Positions 38,965 through 49,749 are shown, counted from the first letter of the stretch. The stretch: DNA of 64,000 bases from Pseudoduganella danionis (GCF_009720775.1 NZ_WNKW01000002.1:1-64000), one strand, 5' to 3'. A program made the numbers and translations. The notes: generated by a model not told the origin, from the sequence alone.

Positions 38965-38992
38965 TTGATAACTATGTGGTTGCCTTGATAAC
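38965..38992. promoter_or_regulatory. Direct repeat TTGATAAC with 20-bp period upstream of def
   Basis: TTGATAAC occurs at 38965-38972 and again at 38985-38992, two helical turns apart, 43-70 bases upstream of the def start. It could be a regulator binding site. The rest of the 287-base gap between def and the LysM gene shows no gene and no clear promoter. Confidence 0.35.
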
Positions 38993-39209
38993 GCGGGCTG
39001 CAGTGGCTGCACATCGCACTATGTTTATTGACCCGAAATGCAACACAGAGACACAGTGGTTTCGCTTGCTAGTTCAGGGTTTTGTGGGCAGAATTTGATT
39101 CAATTTGGCAACTTCAGCGACCTGCATGGTGTAACGGCAGGGTACTGTTTGCGGTGTGTGCCTGAGGCATGATTTGCATGGCTAGCGGGCACACTTACTG
39201 GATCCAACT

Positions 39210-40352
39210 ATGAAAAATTTTAGCACAGTCGGCCCCCGCTTAGCACGGACACGCGCGTGGACAGGTCTGGCGGCCGCGCTGGCGCTGGGCAGCATCACCC
39301 TGCTGGCGGCCAGCGCCCATGCGGCGCCAGATGCTTGCAGCTTCCGTGCCGATGCGCCGGACCAGCATAAAGTGGTCAAGGGCGATACCTTGTGGGACAT
39401 TGCCGGCCGCTTCCTCGACCAGCCGTGGTGCTGGCCTACCGTGTGGGGCATGAACCGCGAAGAAATCGCCAACCCGCACTGGATTTATCCGGGCCAGATC
39501 ATCTGGTTCGACCGCACGGCCGGACGCTTGCGGCTGGGCCAGCCGCTGGCTGTCAGCACGGACGATGGCAGCGGCCTGCCCAGCCAGCGCCTGCAGCCGC
39601 AGGCGCGCGTGCTGGGCGTGGGGCAGGATGCCATCAGCAGCATTCCCGCCCATGTGATCGAACCTTTCCTGACCCAGCCGCTGATTATCGAAAACGACGA
39701 GCTCACGGGCGCGCCGCGCATAGTCGCCACGCCGGATAACCATGTGTTCATCGGCAAGGACGACAAGGCTTATGTGCGCGGCACGCTGACCGGTGGCCCG
39801 ACCTTCCAGGCTTTCCGTCCCGGTAAGCCGCTGAAGGATCCGCAGACCGGGCAGGTGATTGCCTACGAAGCCTTCTATCTGGGCACGCTGAGCCTGCAGG
39901 CGGAAGCGCCGCCCGGTAGCGATGTGCATACCTTCATCGTGCAGAACGCCAAGGAAGAAATGGGCAAGGGCGACCAATTGCGGCCGTTACCACCGATGCC
40001 CATGCAGAACTTCGTACCCCACGCACCGGCCCAGCCCGTGGCCGCGCGCGTGCTGGCCATCTACGGCGGCGTTTCCCATGCCGGGCAGAATCAGGTGGTC
40101 AGCATTAATCGCGGCCAGCTTGACGGACTCGATATCGGCGCTGTGCTGCAGCTTTACCATACAGGCAAGACTGTGAACGACGAGACGGCGCCGAAAAGCT
40201 GGCTGGGCTTGCGTACGCAGCAGGTCAAGTTGCCCGACGAGAAAGTAGGTAACTTGTTTATTTTCCGCGTGTTCAAGCATGTGTCGTATGGCTTGATCAT
40301 GCAGGTGTCGGCGCCAGTGGAGGTGGGCGACTACGCCAAATCACCCGAGTGA
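39210..40352 (+). CDS. Exported LysM-domain protein
   Basis: A 380-residue protein with a signal peptide (about residues 1-36, ending AASAHAAPDA). A LysM domain follows immediately (about 50-98, HKVVKGDTLWDIAGRFLDQP then NPHWIYPGQIIWF). The remaining 280 residues form a conserved but unnamed region, including a GGVSHAGQNQVVSINRGQ segment. LysM binds peptidoglycan or chitin, so an envelope role is likely. The family lies directly before dprA in many betaproteobacteria, as here. Confidence 0.85.
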   Translation: MKNFSTVGPRLARTRAWTGLAAALALGSITLLAASAHAAPDACSFRADAPDQHKVVKGDTLWDIAGRFLDQPWCWPTVWGMNREEIANPHWIYPGQIIWFDRTAGRLRLGQPLAVSTDDGSGLPSQRLQPQARVLGVGQDAISSIPAHVIEPFLTQPLIIENDELTGAPRIVATPDNHVFIGKDDKAYVRGTLTGGPTFQAFRPGKPLKDPQTGQVIAYEAFYLGTLSLQAEAPPGSDVHTFIVQNAKEEMGKGDQLRPLPPMPMQNFVPHAPAQPVAARVLAIYGGVSHAGQNQVVSINRGQLDGLDIGAVLQLYHTGKTVNDETAPKSWLGLRTQQVKLPDEKVGNLFIFRVFKHVSYGLIMQVSAPVEVGDYAKSPE

Positions 40353-40360
40353 GGTGTGCC

Positions 40361-41491
40361 GTGCCAGCCACGGATATCCAGCCTGAAGAAATACAGCCGG
40401 TCAGTGCGCAAGCGCTGGCCGGCTGTTTGCGTTTACAGCAGGTGGCCGGCGTAGGCCTGCTGACGGCGCACCGCCTGCTGCAGCGCTACGGCAGCTATCA
40501 GGCGCTGTTCGAAGCCGACTACACTGCGCTGCTGGGCTGTCTGCGGCCGGCCCAGGCCAGCGCCGTGCTGGCGCCGCCTGCGCCCGCACTGGCCGCGCTG
40601 GTTGAGACGACCTTGCGCTGGCAGCAGCAGGGCGGCCACGCGCTGCTGGCTTACGGGGCGCCCGGCTACCCGCCGCTGCTGGCGCGTCTGCCGGCACCGC
40701 CGTTGCTGTTATATGTGCAGGGCCGGCGCGCATTGCTGGCGCGTACGGCGCTGGCCATCGTCGGTTCGCGCAATGCGAGCCAGCAGGGCAAGCTGACGGC
40801 CCAGCGCATGGCGCATGCGTTGTCCGACGCAGGCCTGACCATTGTTTCGGGGCTGGCGCTGGGCATCGATGGCGCCGCCCATGCAGGCGGGCTGGCGGGG
40901 CAGGGTAGCACGGTGGCCTGCATAGGCACGGGGCCGGACCGCATCTATCCGGCCGCGCATGCGGCGCTGGCACATCGCATTGCCGTCGAGGGCTGTGTGG
41001 TCAGCGAGTTCGCGCTGGGTACGCCGCCCTTGCGCGACAACTTCCCTTGCCGTAATCGCCTGATCAGCGGGCTGGCGGCCGGCGTGCTGGTGGTCGAAGC
41101 GGCGGCCAAGTCCGGCTCGCTGATTACGGCACGGCTGGCCGTGCATCAGGGCAAGGAGCTGTATGCCATGCCCGGCTCCATCCACGCCACGCTGGCCAAG
41201 GGTTGTCACCAGCTAATCCGGCGCGATGGCGCTAAGCTGGTCGAGAGTGCCGATGATATTCTGGTCGATCTGGGGCTGCTCGAAAGGACCGGTGCCGGCT
41301 ATACCCAGCCTGATGATGCGTTTGTCGATACGCTGCTGCAGGCGCTGGGTCAGCAGTGTGCCACGGCTGACGGGCTGGCCATGCAACTGGGCCAGCCCGT
41401 AGCGGAGCTGCAGGGGCAGTTGTTGGCGCTGGAGCTGGCCGGACTCGTCGAGCGCCTGCCGGGCGGGCAATTTCAGCGTGTGTGGCAGTAG
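40361..41491 (+). CDS. dprA: DNA-processing protein DprA
   Basis: Loads RecA on incoming single-stranded DNA during natural transformation. The Rossmann-like core shows AIVGSRNASQQGKLTAQRMA, SGLALGIDGAAHAGGL and NFPCRNRLISGLAAGVLVVEA; a helix-hairpin-helix/SAM-like start (LQQVAGVGLLTAHRLLQRYG) and a winged-helix end (ATADGLAMQLGQPVAELQGQ) flank it. The start is GTG 40361 behind GAGG at 6-base spacing. An in-frame GTG at 40349 overlaps the LysM-gene stop and lacks a ribosome site, so it is the weaker choice. Confidence 0.93.
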   Translation: MPATDIQPEEIQPVSAQALAGCLRLQQVAGVGLLTAHRLLQRYGSYQALFEADYTALLGCLRPAQASAVLAPPAPALAALVETTLRWQQQGGHALLAYGAPGYPPLLARLPAPPLLLYVQGRRALLARTALAIVGSRNASQQGKLTAQRMAHALSDAGLTIVSGLALGIDGAAHAGGLAGQGSTVACIGTGPDRIYPAAHAALAHRIAVEGCVVSEFALGTPPLRDNFPCRNRLISGLAAGVLVVEAAAKSGSLITARLAVHQGKELYAMPGSIHATLAKGCHQLIRRDGAKLVESADDILVDLGLLERTGAGYTQPDDAFVDTLLQALGQQCATADGLAMQLGQPVAELQGQLLALELAGLVERLPGGQFQRVWQ

Positions 41492-41593
41492 CTGCTATGC
41501 GTGCAGGCAGGTGGCGCTGCCGTCGCGCCGCTGTACAAGACAAAGCCGGGGCGAGACTTGTCGGCGCGCAGCCTTAGCTGATAGAGTAGAGCC

Positions 41594-42058
41594 ATGTTCG
41601 ATATCCTTGTCTACCTCTACGAAACCTACTACCGTCCGGACGCCTGCCCGGAGCCGGTAGCGCTGGCCAAGAAACTTTCGGCCATAGGCTTCGATGACGT
41701 GGAAATTTCCGAAGCACTGGTGTGGCTGGGCGACCTCACGGCCATGGCCGGTGTGGAACAATCGCTGACGGCGGCCTCGACCGGCACACGTTTCTACGTG
41801 GACGAGGAGCACGACGCACTGGGCAGCCAGGCCATAGGCTTCATCCAGTTCCTCGAATCGGCCAAAGTGCTGTCGCCGCTACAGCGTGAAATCGTGATCG
41901 AACGGGCGCTGTCGCTGGGCGAAACGCCGATTGCGCTGGCCAAACTCAAGGTGATCGTGCTGATGTTGCTCTGGAGTCAAGGTAAAGAGCCAGACGCCCT
42001 GATGTTCGACGATCTGTTCGGCTCGGACGAAGATCAAGCCCCGCGCTTGCTGCATTAA
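41594..42058 (+). CDS. smg: Smg/DUF494 family protein
   Basis: A 154-residue acidic protein starting [13 protein letters not shown], with the family features [16 protein letters not shown] and [29 protein letters not shown] segments. Smg sits between dprA and a topoisomerase gene in many proteobacteria; its biochemical role is not known. It is about 100 bases after dprA, with a weak ribosome site (GATAGAGTAGAGCC). Confidence 0.88.
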   Translation: MFDILVYLYETYYRPDACPEPVALAKKLSAIGFDDVEISEALVWLGDLTAMAGVEQSLTAASTGTRFYVDEEHDALGSQAIGFIQFLESAKVLSPLQREIVIERALSLGETPIALAKLKVIVLMLLWSQGKEPDALMFDDLFGSDEDQAPRLLH

Positions 42059-42276
42059 ACTTGCAGTTTTGAAAATGTTGTGCGCCATACCGGTGCGCAA
42101 GCCGCTTGCAGTGCTGCCCGCAAGGCGCTTATTATTGGCGCTTTGACTAGTCACTTTGACAATTTTTATCGTGTCGTTCTTGCCTTCAGGCGCGCAAACG
42201 TGCAGACTGCGCGGCGAGCCATGTATGATGCGCATGCTGCACCGACCCCAAAAGTGTTAAAAACGAGATACAGAAT

Positions 42277-44943
42277 ATGACAAAAACCCTCATCATCGCC
42301 GAGAAGCCATCTGTCGCGAACGACATCGCGAAGACGCTGGGCGGCTTTACCAAGCACGATGAGTACTTTGAATCCGACGAGTTCGTGCTGTCCTCCGCCG
42401 TCGGTCACCTGCTGGAAATCGCCGTTCCGGAAGAACATGATGTGAAGCGTGGCAAATGGAGTTTTGCCCACCTGCCCATGATTCCGCCGTATTTCGCGCT
42501 CAACCCTATCGCCAAGACGGAAGCACGGCTCAAGGTACTGAACAAGCTGATCAAGCGTAAAGATGTCACCACCCTCATCAACGCATGCGACGCGGGCCGC
42601 GAAGGGGAGCTGATTTTCCGCTTGATCGCGCAGAACGCCAAGGCCAAGCAGCCAGTCAAGCGGCTGTGGCTGCAGTCGATGACGCCAGGCGCGATCCGCG
42701 AAGGTTTTGCCCATCTGCGCAGCGATGAAGACATGATGCCGCTGGCCGATGCCGCACGCTGCCGCTCGGAAGCGGACTGGCTGATCGGCATTAACGGCAC
42801 GCGTGCCATGACGGCGTTCAACTCGAAAGAGGGCGGTTTCTACCTGACCACCGTAGGCCGGGTGCAGACGCCGACGCTGTCCATCGTGGTCGAGCGCGAA
42901 GAGAAGATCAAGAAATTCGTGCCGCGCGACTTCTGGGAAGTGCGCGCCGAGTTCGTCTGCGCTGCCGGCGTGTACGAAGGCCGCTGGCTGGATACCAAAT
43001 TCAAGAAGGACGAGAACGATCCGGAGAAACGCGCCGAGCGTCTGTGGAGCAAGACCGCCGCCGATACGATTGCGCTGGCCGTACGCGGCAAGCAGGGCAA
43101 GGTCACGGAAGAAGCCAAGCCGACCACCTCGATGGCGCCGGCCCTGTTCGATCTGACCAGCTTGCAGCGCGAAGCCAACTCGCGCTTCGGCTTCTCGGCC
43201 AAGAACACGCTGGGTCTGGCACAGGCCCTGTATGAAAAGCACAAAGTACTGACCTATCCGCGTACCGATTCGCGCCATCTGCCGGAAGACTATATGCCGA
43301 CCGTGAATCAGGCGCTGGAAGTGGTCAAGGAAAATCCTAACTACCACCAGTTCGCCAAGCAGATACTGGACAAGGGCTGGGTCAAGCCGAACAAGCGGAT
43401 CTTCGATAACACCAAGATTTCCGATCACTTTGCGATTATCCCGACCACTATCGCGCCTAAGAATCTGTCCGAACCCGAGCAGAAGCTGTACGACCTCGTG
43501 GTGCGCCGCTTCATGGCCGTGTTCTTCCCTGCGGCCGAGTTCCAGGTCACCACGCGCTACACGGAAGTGGCGGGCCATCAGTTCAAGACTGAAGGCAAGG
43601 TGATGACCAATCCGGGCTGGCTGGCCATCTACGGCAAGGAAGCCGATAACAAGGACGGCGCTGCTGACGGTGAAGCCAAGGGCAATTTGGTGCCGGTCGC
43701 CAAAGGCGAATCGGTACTGACGGATCAGGTACATGCCAACGGTCTGGTGACCAAACCGCCAGCACGCTACACGGAAGCGACGCTGCTGTCGGCCATGGAA
43801 GGCGCGGGCAAGCTGGTGGAAGACGATGAACTGCGCGACGCCATGGCCGGTAAAGGTCTGGGTACGCCAGCGACGCGGGCGGCCACCATCGAAGGCTTGT
43901 TGACGGAGCGCTATCTGCTGCGCGAAGGGCGCGAACTGATGCCGACCGCCAAAGCGTTCCAGCTGATGACCCTGCTGCGCGGTCTGGGCGTGAACGAACT
44001 GACGGCGCCGGAGCTGACGGGCGAGTGGGAATACAAGCTGTCGCAGATGGAAAAGGGCAAAATTTCGCGTGATGAATTCATGCGCGAAATCGCCCAGATG
44101 GCGCAAGTCATCGTCAAGCGTGCCAAGGAGTACGACAACGACACCATCCCCGGCGACTACCATACGCTGCACACGCCATGCCCGAATTGCGGCAGCGTGG
44201 TGAAGGAAAACTATCGCCGCTTCGCCTGCACCAAGTGTGATTTCTCGATGAGCAAAACGCCGGGCAGCCGCCAGTTCGAAATCGAGGAAGTGGAACAGTT
44301 GCTGAAAGACCGTACCATCGGTCCGCTGCAGGGCTTCCGCTCCAAGATGGGCCGTCCGTTTGCCGCCATCCTGCGCATCGTGCGCGATGAAGACATCAGC
44401 AACTTCAAGCTGGAGTTCGACTTCGGCCAGAACGATGATGCCGAGGATAGCGAGCCGGTCGACTTCACGGGCCAGACGCCGCTGGGTAGCTGCCCGAAAT
44501 GCCAGGGCGGCGTGTACGAAATGGGGCTGGCCTATGTGTGCGAAAACACCATGGCCAAACCCAAGACGTGCGACTTCCGTAGTGGCCGCATCATTCTGCA
44601 GCAGGAAATCCTGCCCGAGCAGATGGCCAAGCTGCTCAACGATGGCAAGACGGATCTGCTGCCGGGCTTCGTCTCGCAGCGCACGCGCCGTCCGTTCAAG
44701 GCTTTCCTGACCCGCGGCAAAGACGGCAAGATCAGCTTCGAGTTCGAAGAGCGCAAAGCCAAGGCACCGGCCAAAGGCAAGGCTGCTGCGGCGGCGGCCG
44801 ATCAGGCGGTAGAGGGTGCAGACGAGGGCGCAGCGGCACCGGCCAAAAAGCCGGCCGCCAAGAAAGCCACGCCGGCCAAGGCAGCAGCAGCGAAGAAGCC
44901 TGCGGCCAAGAAAGCGCCGGCCAAGAAAGCCGCTGCCAAATAA
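42277..44943 (+). CDS. topB: DNA topoisomerase III with histone H1-like tail
   Basis: A type IA topoisomerase of 888 residues. It has a Toprim domain (LIIAEKPSVANDIAKTLGG; DAGREGELIFR), the catalytic tyrosine Y327 in LTYPRTDSRHLPED, and the GLGTPATRAATIEGL block. Two C4 zinc modules follow (CPNCG...CTKC near 635-660; CPKC...CENTMAKPKTC near 735-765). From about residue 828 the tail is Lys/Ala/Pro-rich (KPAAKKATPAKAAAAKK), like histone H1. The position after dprA-smg matches betaproteobacterial genomes. The stop lies 6 bases before palindromic element A. Confidence 0.95.
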   Translation: MTKTLIIAEKPSVANDIAKTLGGFTKHDEYFESDEFVLSSAVGHLLEIAVPEEHDVKRGKWSFAHLPMIPPYFALNPIAKTEARLKVLNKLIKRKDVTTLINACDAGREGELIFRLIAQNAKAKQPVKRLWLQSMTPGAIREGFAHLRSDEDMMPLADAARCRSEADWLIGINGTRAMTAFNSKEGGFYLTTVGRVQTPTLSIVVEREEKIKKFVPRDFWEVRAEFVCAAGVYEGRWLDTKFKKDENDPEKRAERLWSKTAADTIALAVRGKQGKVTEEAKPTTSMAPALFDLTSLQREANSRFGFSAKNTLGLAQALYEKHKVLTYPRTDSRHLPEDYMPTVNQALEVVKENPNYHQFAKQILDKGWVKPNKRIFDNTKISDHFAIIPTTIAPKNLSEPEQKLYDLVVRRFMAVFFPAAEFQVTTRYTEVAGHQFKTEGKVMTNPGWLAIYGKEADNKDGAADGEAKGNLVPVAKGESVLTDQVHANGLVTKPPARYTEATLLSAMEGAGKLVEDDELRDAMAGKGLGTPATRAATIEGLLTERYLLREGRELMPTAKAFQLMTLLRGLGVNELTAPELTGEWEYKLSQMEKGKISRDEFMREIAQMAQVIVKRAKEYDNDTIPGDYHTLHTPCPNCGSVVKENYRRFACTKCDFSMSKTPGSRQFEIEEVEQLLKDRTIGPLQGFRSKMGRPFAAILRIVRDEDISNFKLEFDFGQNDDAEDSEPVDFTGQTPLGSCPKCQGGVYEMGLAYVCENTMAKPKTCDFRSGRIILQQEILPEQMAKLLNDGKTDLLPGFVSQRTRRPFKAFLTRGKDGKISFEFEERKAKAPAKGKAAAAAADQAVEGADEGAAAPAKKPAAKKATPAKAAAAKKPAAKKAPAKKAAAK

Positions 44944-44948
44944 AAACA

Positions 44949-45025
44949 CGGGGTCAGGTCGGGCATTGGCGCAGAGCTCGCTACGAAATTTAGCGAACTC
45001 TGCGCCAATGCCCGACCTGACCCCG
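44949..45025. repeat. REP-like palindrome, element A (likely bidirectional terminator)
   Basis: Arms 44949-44983 and 44991-45025 are 35 bases each and complementary at 34 positions, around the 7-base loop CGAAATT. Each arm starts at the outside with CGGGGTCAGGTCGGGCA. T-rich tracts follow on both strands (ATTTTTA on plus, GTGTTTTTA on minus), so it could terminate both topB and the convergent M1-fusion gene. The core recurs at 55170-55290. Confidence 0.9.
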
Positions 45026-45029
45026 ATTT

Positions 45030-48000
45030 TTAGAGCGGCAGCAGTTCGACGTTGATCATGTTGTCGCGCGGCTTGCGGTCGATCAGCTTGTTGTCGGGAT
45101 CGATGCCGGCCTTGGCCGGACGGCCGTTGACGATCACCGTGTACAGATTATCCTTGTGGGTTATCAGCTTGCGCTCGCGGTACAGGCTGTTGCCGTCCTT
45201 GTCGTCTATGCCCACTTCTATCCAGTCGCGCAGCAGCATGTCCATTTCGGCGCCCTGTTCGTTGGCGCGCACCTTGGCAGCGCTGACGCTGAAGGCCACT
45301 TCGTAGCGTCCGTCCGGCAGGCGGCGTGCGCTGGCCGAGATGGCATGGTTCTCGTACAGCACGATCTGGTTGAACACATCGTCGATCAGGTAGGCGTAGT
45401 CGGGCGGGGTGATCTTGCGCAGCGCTTCCACCAGCACCGTCACCGAAGGATAGGGGCCGGCGCGGTGGTGGTATTCGGCCAGCATCTCTTTCAGCGCCGC
45501 GTTGATGCGCGTCTCGCCTATGGCTTCCTGCAACTGATACATGGCCAGACTGCCTTTGCGGTACTGGATGTAGTTCTGGTTTTCATTGTCGGCCAGCGGC
45601 AATTCCTTTTTGCGCTCAATCGCACGGCCCATCAGATACTGCTCGAGGTCGTAGCGCAGGAAGCGCCGCATGCGCTCGGGCCCGACGTTTTTCTTCATCA
45701 CCATCAGGGCTGAATATTCGGCCAGCGTTTCGCTCAGCACGGTAGCGCCACGGGTGTTGCCGCCCACCAGCTGATGGCCCCACCACTGGTGCGCCACTTC
45801 GTGTGCCGTGACGTAGAACGGGTAGTCGACGTCTTTGGGGTTGCGCTCATTTACCTTGGCAATGAAGCCCAACGCTTCCGAATAGGCGATGGTGGTGGGC
45901 AGCGATTGCGCATAGCTGGCGTAGCGGGGGAACTCGACGATGCGTACCAGCTTGTTCTGGTAGGGGCCGAAGTTGCGCGTGTAGTAGTCCAGCGCTTCCT
46001 TGATGCCCTTGTTCATGCGTTCGAGGTTGTAGCTGTGGCCGGGGTGGTAGTAGAGCTCGATGCTGACATCCTGCCACCAGTCGCGCTTGACCTGATAGCG
46101 CGCCGACTGGAACGCGTACAGATTGAGGATGGGCTGCTCCATCCTGTAGTGATAGTAGTGGCGCTCTTTGCTGCTCCATTGCTTGACCAGCGTGCCCGGT
46201 GCGATCGCGATCTGGTCGGCGCTGGTGCTGACGGTGGCATCGAAGCTGATCCAGTCGGCGTCGTTGCTGACGTTGTTGTTGGCGAGGCCGGCAGCATCGT
46301 CACGTGGCGGCAACTGGTCGCGCGCTGGCAGGCCGTGTTTCTTGCGGTCGCCCGCATCCTGCAGTTCCAGTGCGCTCTGGTAGCCGATATGCGGCAGCAC
46401 CTGATTGCTGAAGAACGTACCGTTGGCGATCACGGGCGTTTCCTCGCCCAGTCCCAGTATGCCTTGCGGCTGGTAGGCCAGATCAAAATCCATGGCCAGC
46501 TTGTCGCCCGGCGCCAGCGGCGTGACCAGTTTGTAGCTGTAGAAGCCCAGAACAGTGTCGCGCAGACCGGGACGGCTGGCCTGACTGAAGCGTACGTTGA
46601 AGCTGGTAGCCTTGTGGTCCTGATACACGATCACATCGGTGACGGGCTGGCTGCCCTTGTTCTGCAGCAGGTAGCGGCCTTTGACGGTTAGCGCGCGCTG
46701 GGCTGGTTCGATCGCCACGTCCAGCTTGACGTCGGTGATGCGGGCCTGCGGCAGCGCCAGATACTGGCGGTACTGGCGTTCGTAGCTGGCACGGTCGGCA
46801 TCCTTCTGGTAGGCCGATTCGTAGCGGTTGGCCACGTGGGTGTTGTAGTACAGCAGGCCCCCCGTGCCGCCGAATACCAGCAGGCCCAGTGCCAAGCCGG
46901 CCAGTACTGGCGGCGTCAGGCCATGGCGCGCCAGTTGCAAACGCTGCGCCCAGCTATGCGGTGTGCCGCGCGACCAGAACAGCAGCGACAGCAGCACCAG
47001 CACGATGGCGGCGCCACTCCAGTACAGCAGGAACCAGTTTTCGCGCGTCAGGTAGTGGCCGTAGCCATTCATGGCCGAGTAGATGAAGCTGGGCGTGTTG
47101 CCGAAGATGAGCATGGGATCATCGATGCCCAGCGAGCTGCTGGCGATGCTGAGGATGTAGTACACGATCATGGCGAAGTAGGCCACGTAGCGCTGGTTGA
47201 TCAGCACCTGCAGGGCGATGGCCAGCACGGCATGCAGGGCATAGCCGGGCAGCAGCACGAGGAACAGGTGGCGCGCATACAGGCCCGGTTCGAGCAGGAA
47301 ATAACCCTGCGCGATCTGGATGCTCATGCCGCATAACATCACCACCAGCATCAGCAGCGCCTGCAGGCCGATCAGGGCCAGCAGCTTGGAGAACAGGGGC
47401 AGCCAGTTGGGGATGGGCAGCGCATCGAACATCTGGCTCACGTGCGCCTCGCGCTCGCGCCAGACCAGCTCACCCGCATAGAAAGTGGTGATGATGAACA
47501 TGAACAGCGCGAACGTCTCGCTGATCGACTCGAGCACCAGATAGGTGACGGGGTAGGTGGCGGTGCCGTACAGCGAGCCCAGTTCCAGCGAACTGGCATA
47601 CATCATCAGCACGCCGGCCAGGACGATGACGAGGAAATAGATGTTCTTGGTGCTTTCGCGTAAATTCATCCAGCTCATCTTGGCCAGCAGCAGGCTCAGG
47701 CTGCGGCTGGCGAAGTCGGGTGCCTGACGCGTCTGTTCGGCCGTGCTGCTGAGCGGACGCGCTTCTTCGCCTTCGCTGCGGGCGCGGCCCGTATCGAGGC
47801 TGGCGATGAAGTGGAAGCGCCAGTAGCCGGCCAGCAGACCGACGATGGCGAAGGACGCCCACATCAGGCGGTTGACCAGATACACACCCTCGGGCCAGAA
47901 CATGCGGGTATTGCGTTCGATGATGGGCCAGTATTCCGTCACGCGCCCCACGGCCATGGTGCCGAACGGGTCGATCAGCGCAGCCAGGGTCTTGTAGTCG

Positions 48001-48602
48001 AGGTCGCGCGCCAGACCGGGCGCCACCAGATAGGCTACCAGCATCACCACGCTGGAAATATACACGGGCAGCATGCGCCGGCTCAGCGCGGCCAGCATGA
48101 AGAACACGGCGCCGAAGATCAGGATATTCGGCAGCACGACCAGCAGATACGGCATCAGATAGGCCAGCAGGCTGGGCTCGGCCAGCTTGTCGGGATCGAT
48201 GCCGGGCAGATAGCGGCCCAGCCAGGCACCGAGCATGATGCTGGTGAATATGATGGCCAGCGTCAGATAGGCGCCGAGGAAGCGGCCGAACATATACTGG
48301 GCTTTGCTGATGGGCGCACTGAAGAAGAAGTGCTGCATGTCATATTCGAAATCCTGCTGCACCGAGCGGCCCATCATGGCGGCGATCACCACCACGCCGA
48401 ACGAACCCAGATAGCTGGCCGTCAGCATCAGCGAGCGCGGCGAATCGATCATCACGCCGCCGAAGCTCACATTGGCCTGTTTCAGCGCGCCGCCGGCCGC
48501 CGCCATCCACAGCAGGGCCAGCGCGAAGAAGCCGGCGAAATACACCCAGGTGGAGAGCAGCTTGAGGCGCTGACGCGCTTCAAAGGAGGCGATGGCGAAC
48601 AT
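45030..48602 (-). CDS. ABC-2 permease fused to M1-family aminopeptidase
   Basis: A 1190-residue fusion. Residues 1-620 are membrane-embedded and look like two ABC-2 permease halves, each opening with an amphipathic stretch and a helix ([20 protein letters not shown]; then [20 protein letters not shown]). Residues about 640-1190 form an M1 metallopeptidase with the zinc site H934-E-x-x-H938 and E957 ([21 protein letters not shown]). The catalytic domain should face the periplasm. The cognate ATPase gene is 9 bases upstream. Such fusions occur in other proteobacteria; the substrate is unknown to me. Confidence 0.9.
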   Translation of the reverse strand: MFAIASFEARQRLKLLSTWVYFAGFFALALLWMAAAGGALKQANVSFGGVMIDSPRSLMLTASYLGSFGVVVIAAMMGRSVQQDFEYDMQHFFFSAPISKAQYMFGRFLGAYLTLAIIFTSIMLGAWLGRYLPGIDPDKLAEPSLLAYLMPYLLVVLPNILIFGAVFFMLAALSRRMLPVYISSVVMLVAYLVAPGLARDLDYKTLAALIDPFGTMAVGRVTEYWPIIERNTRMFWPEGVYLVNRLMWASFAIVGLLAGYWRFHFIASLDTGRARSEGEEARPLSSTAEQTRQAPDFASRSLSLLLAKMSWMNLRESTKNIYFLVIVLAGVLMMYASSLELGSLYGTATYPVTYLVLESISETFALFMFIITTFYAGELVWREREAHVSQMFDALPIPNWLPLFSKLLALIGLQALLMLVVMLCGMSIQIAQGYFLLEPGLYARHLFLVLLPGYALHAVLAIALQVLINQRYVAYFAMIVYYILSIASSSLGIDDPMLIFGNTPSFIYSAMNGYGHYLTRENWFLLYWSGAAIVLVLLSLLFWSRGTPHSWAQRLQLARHGLTPPVLAGLALGLLVFGGTGGLLYYNTHVANRYESAYQKDADRASYERQYRQYLALPQARITDVKLDVAIEPAQRALTVKGRYLLQNKGSQPVTDVIVYQDHKATSFNVRFSQASRPGLRDTVLGFYSYKLVTPLAPGDKLAMDFDLAYQPQGILGLGEETPVIANGTFFSNQVLPHIGYQSALELQDAGDRKKHGLPARDQLPPRDDAAGLANNNVSNDADWISFDATVSTSADQIAIAPGTLVKQWSSKERHYYHYRMEQPILNLYAFQSARYQVKRDWWQDVSIELYYHPGHSYNLERMNKGIKEALDYYTRNFGPYQNKLVRIVEFPRYASYAQSLPTTIAYSEALGFIAKVNERNPKDVDYPFYVTAHEVAHQWWGHQLVGGNTRGATVLSETLAEYSALMVMKKNVGPERMRRFLRYDLEQYLMGRAIERKKELPLADNENQNYIQYRKGSLAMYQLQEAIGETRINAALKEMLAEYHHRAGPYPSVTVLVEALRKITPPDYAYLIDDVFNQIVLYENHAISASARRLPDGRYEVAFSVSAAKVRANEQGAEMDMLLRDWIEVGIDDKDGNSLYRERKLITHKDNLYTVIVNGRPAKAGIDPDNKLIDRKPRDNMINVELLPL

Positions 48603-48611
48603 GATCTATCC

Positions 48612-49505
48612 TTAGCTGCACTGACTGTCGGCCTGATGGCGGCCGGAAATCGTGGCGAAATACACATCTTCCAGATCGCCCAGAGTTTCTTCGAAGCCGT
48701 CGCCCGGATCGTTTTCGCTATACACGTGGATCAGCGTGCGGCCCGACAGCAGGCGCGAGGAAATTACCGGGTGGCGCAACTGGAACGAGGGCAGGTCGCG
48801 CTTGTCGATGAAGCGGGCCCAGATCTTGTCGCTGACGTCATGGATCAGTTGCTGGGTGGGGCCGCACAGCAGCAGATGGCCTTTGTTGATGATGGCCATG
48901 TTGGCGCACAGGTCGGCCACGTCGCTGACGATGTGGGTCGACAGGATCACCGTCTTGTCTTCGCCGATGTCGGACAGCAGGTTGTGGAAGCGCACGCGTT
49001 CCTGCGGGTCGAGGCCGGCCGTCGGTTCGTCGACGATGATCAGCTTGGGATCGCCGAGCAGGGCTTGGGCGATGCCGAAGCGCTGGCGCATGCCGCCCGA
49101 GAAGCCGCCCAGCCGCTGGTGCCGCACTTCGAACAGATTGGTCTGCTGCAGCAAGCCGTCCACCACTTCGCGCCGGCGCGCGCGGCTGGACAGGCCTTTG
49201 AGTTCGGCCAGATGGTCGAGCAATTCATAGGCCGTGACTTTCGGGTACAGGCCAAAATCCTGCGGCAGATAGCCGAGCAGGCGGCGCACGGCATCTTTTT
49301 CATCAAGTACATCAATATCGTCGAGGAAGACGGAACCGGAATCGCATTCCTGCAGGGTGGCGAGGGTGCGCATCAGCGTCGACTTGCCGGCGCCATTCGG
49401 GCCCAGCAAGCCGAACATCCCGGTCGGGATGGTCAGCGAAATATTGTCCAAAGCGACAACGCCATTGGCGTAGGTCTTGGACAGGTTGCTGATACGTAAT
49501 TCCAT
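48612..49505 (-). CDS. ABC transporter ATP-binding protein, partner of the permease-M1 fusion
   Basis: A 297-residue ABC ATPase with Walker A GPNGAGKST (about 35-43), signature FSGGMRQRFGIAQ, Walker B KLIIVDEPTAGLDP and H-loop LSTHIVSDV. ATG 49505 follows AGGAGTT. The C-terminal extension (about 220-297) is that of ABC-2 type exporters. The fusion gene starts 9 bases after its stop, so the two form one transporter. The only Cys pair is at the extreme C-terminus (ADSQCS has one), with no known meaning. Confidence 0.92.
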   Translation of the reverse strand: MELRISNLSKTYANGVVALDNISLTIPTGMFGLLGPNGAGKSTLMRTLATLQECDSGSVFLDDIDVLDEKDAVRRLLGYLPQDFGLYPKVTAYELLDHLAELKGLSSRARRREVVDGLLQQTNLFEVRHQRLGGFSGGMRQRFGIAQALLGDPKLIIVDEPTAGLDPQERVRFHNLLSDIGEDKTVILSTHIVSDVADLCANMAIINKGHLLLCGPTQQLIHDVSDKIWARFIDKRDLPSFQLRHPVISSRLLSGRTLIHVYSENDPGDGFEETLGDLEDVYFATISGRHQADSQCS

Positions 49506-49749
49506 ACGAACTCCTGTGGCGGGCCTGGCCCTATTTCTACGTAGCTATACACTTTACATAGATGGCATTGTATTGAACTTGTGCAGGACATGGGCGCGGA
49601 TTGCGATAGTCGGCATAAAGATTGCGCCAAGATGCAAAAAAGCCCACCTGGACGGCAAGCGAATACTTGCGCTGAGGAAATGCCAACACTGTGCTGCAGT
49701 TTCGCATGGATTCATATCCGCACAGCATCGATTATGGGAAAATGGGCAA

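Noticed and set aside
42166..44949. A 927-codon minus-strand open frame opposite topB
   Set aside because: Composition (Arg, His, Gln, Leu) and lack of any motif mark it as the complement of topB.
44949..45025. Element A as the terminal inverted repeats of an insertion sequence
   Set aside because: Only 7 bases separate the arms, so no transposase gene or MITE interior can be present; a REP-like palindrome fits better.
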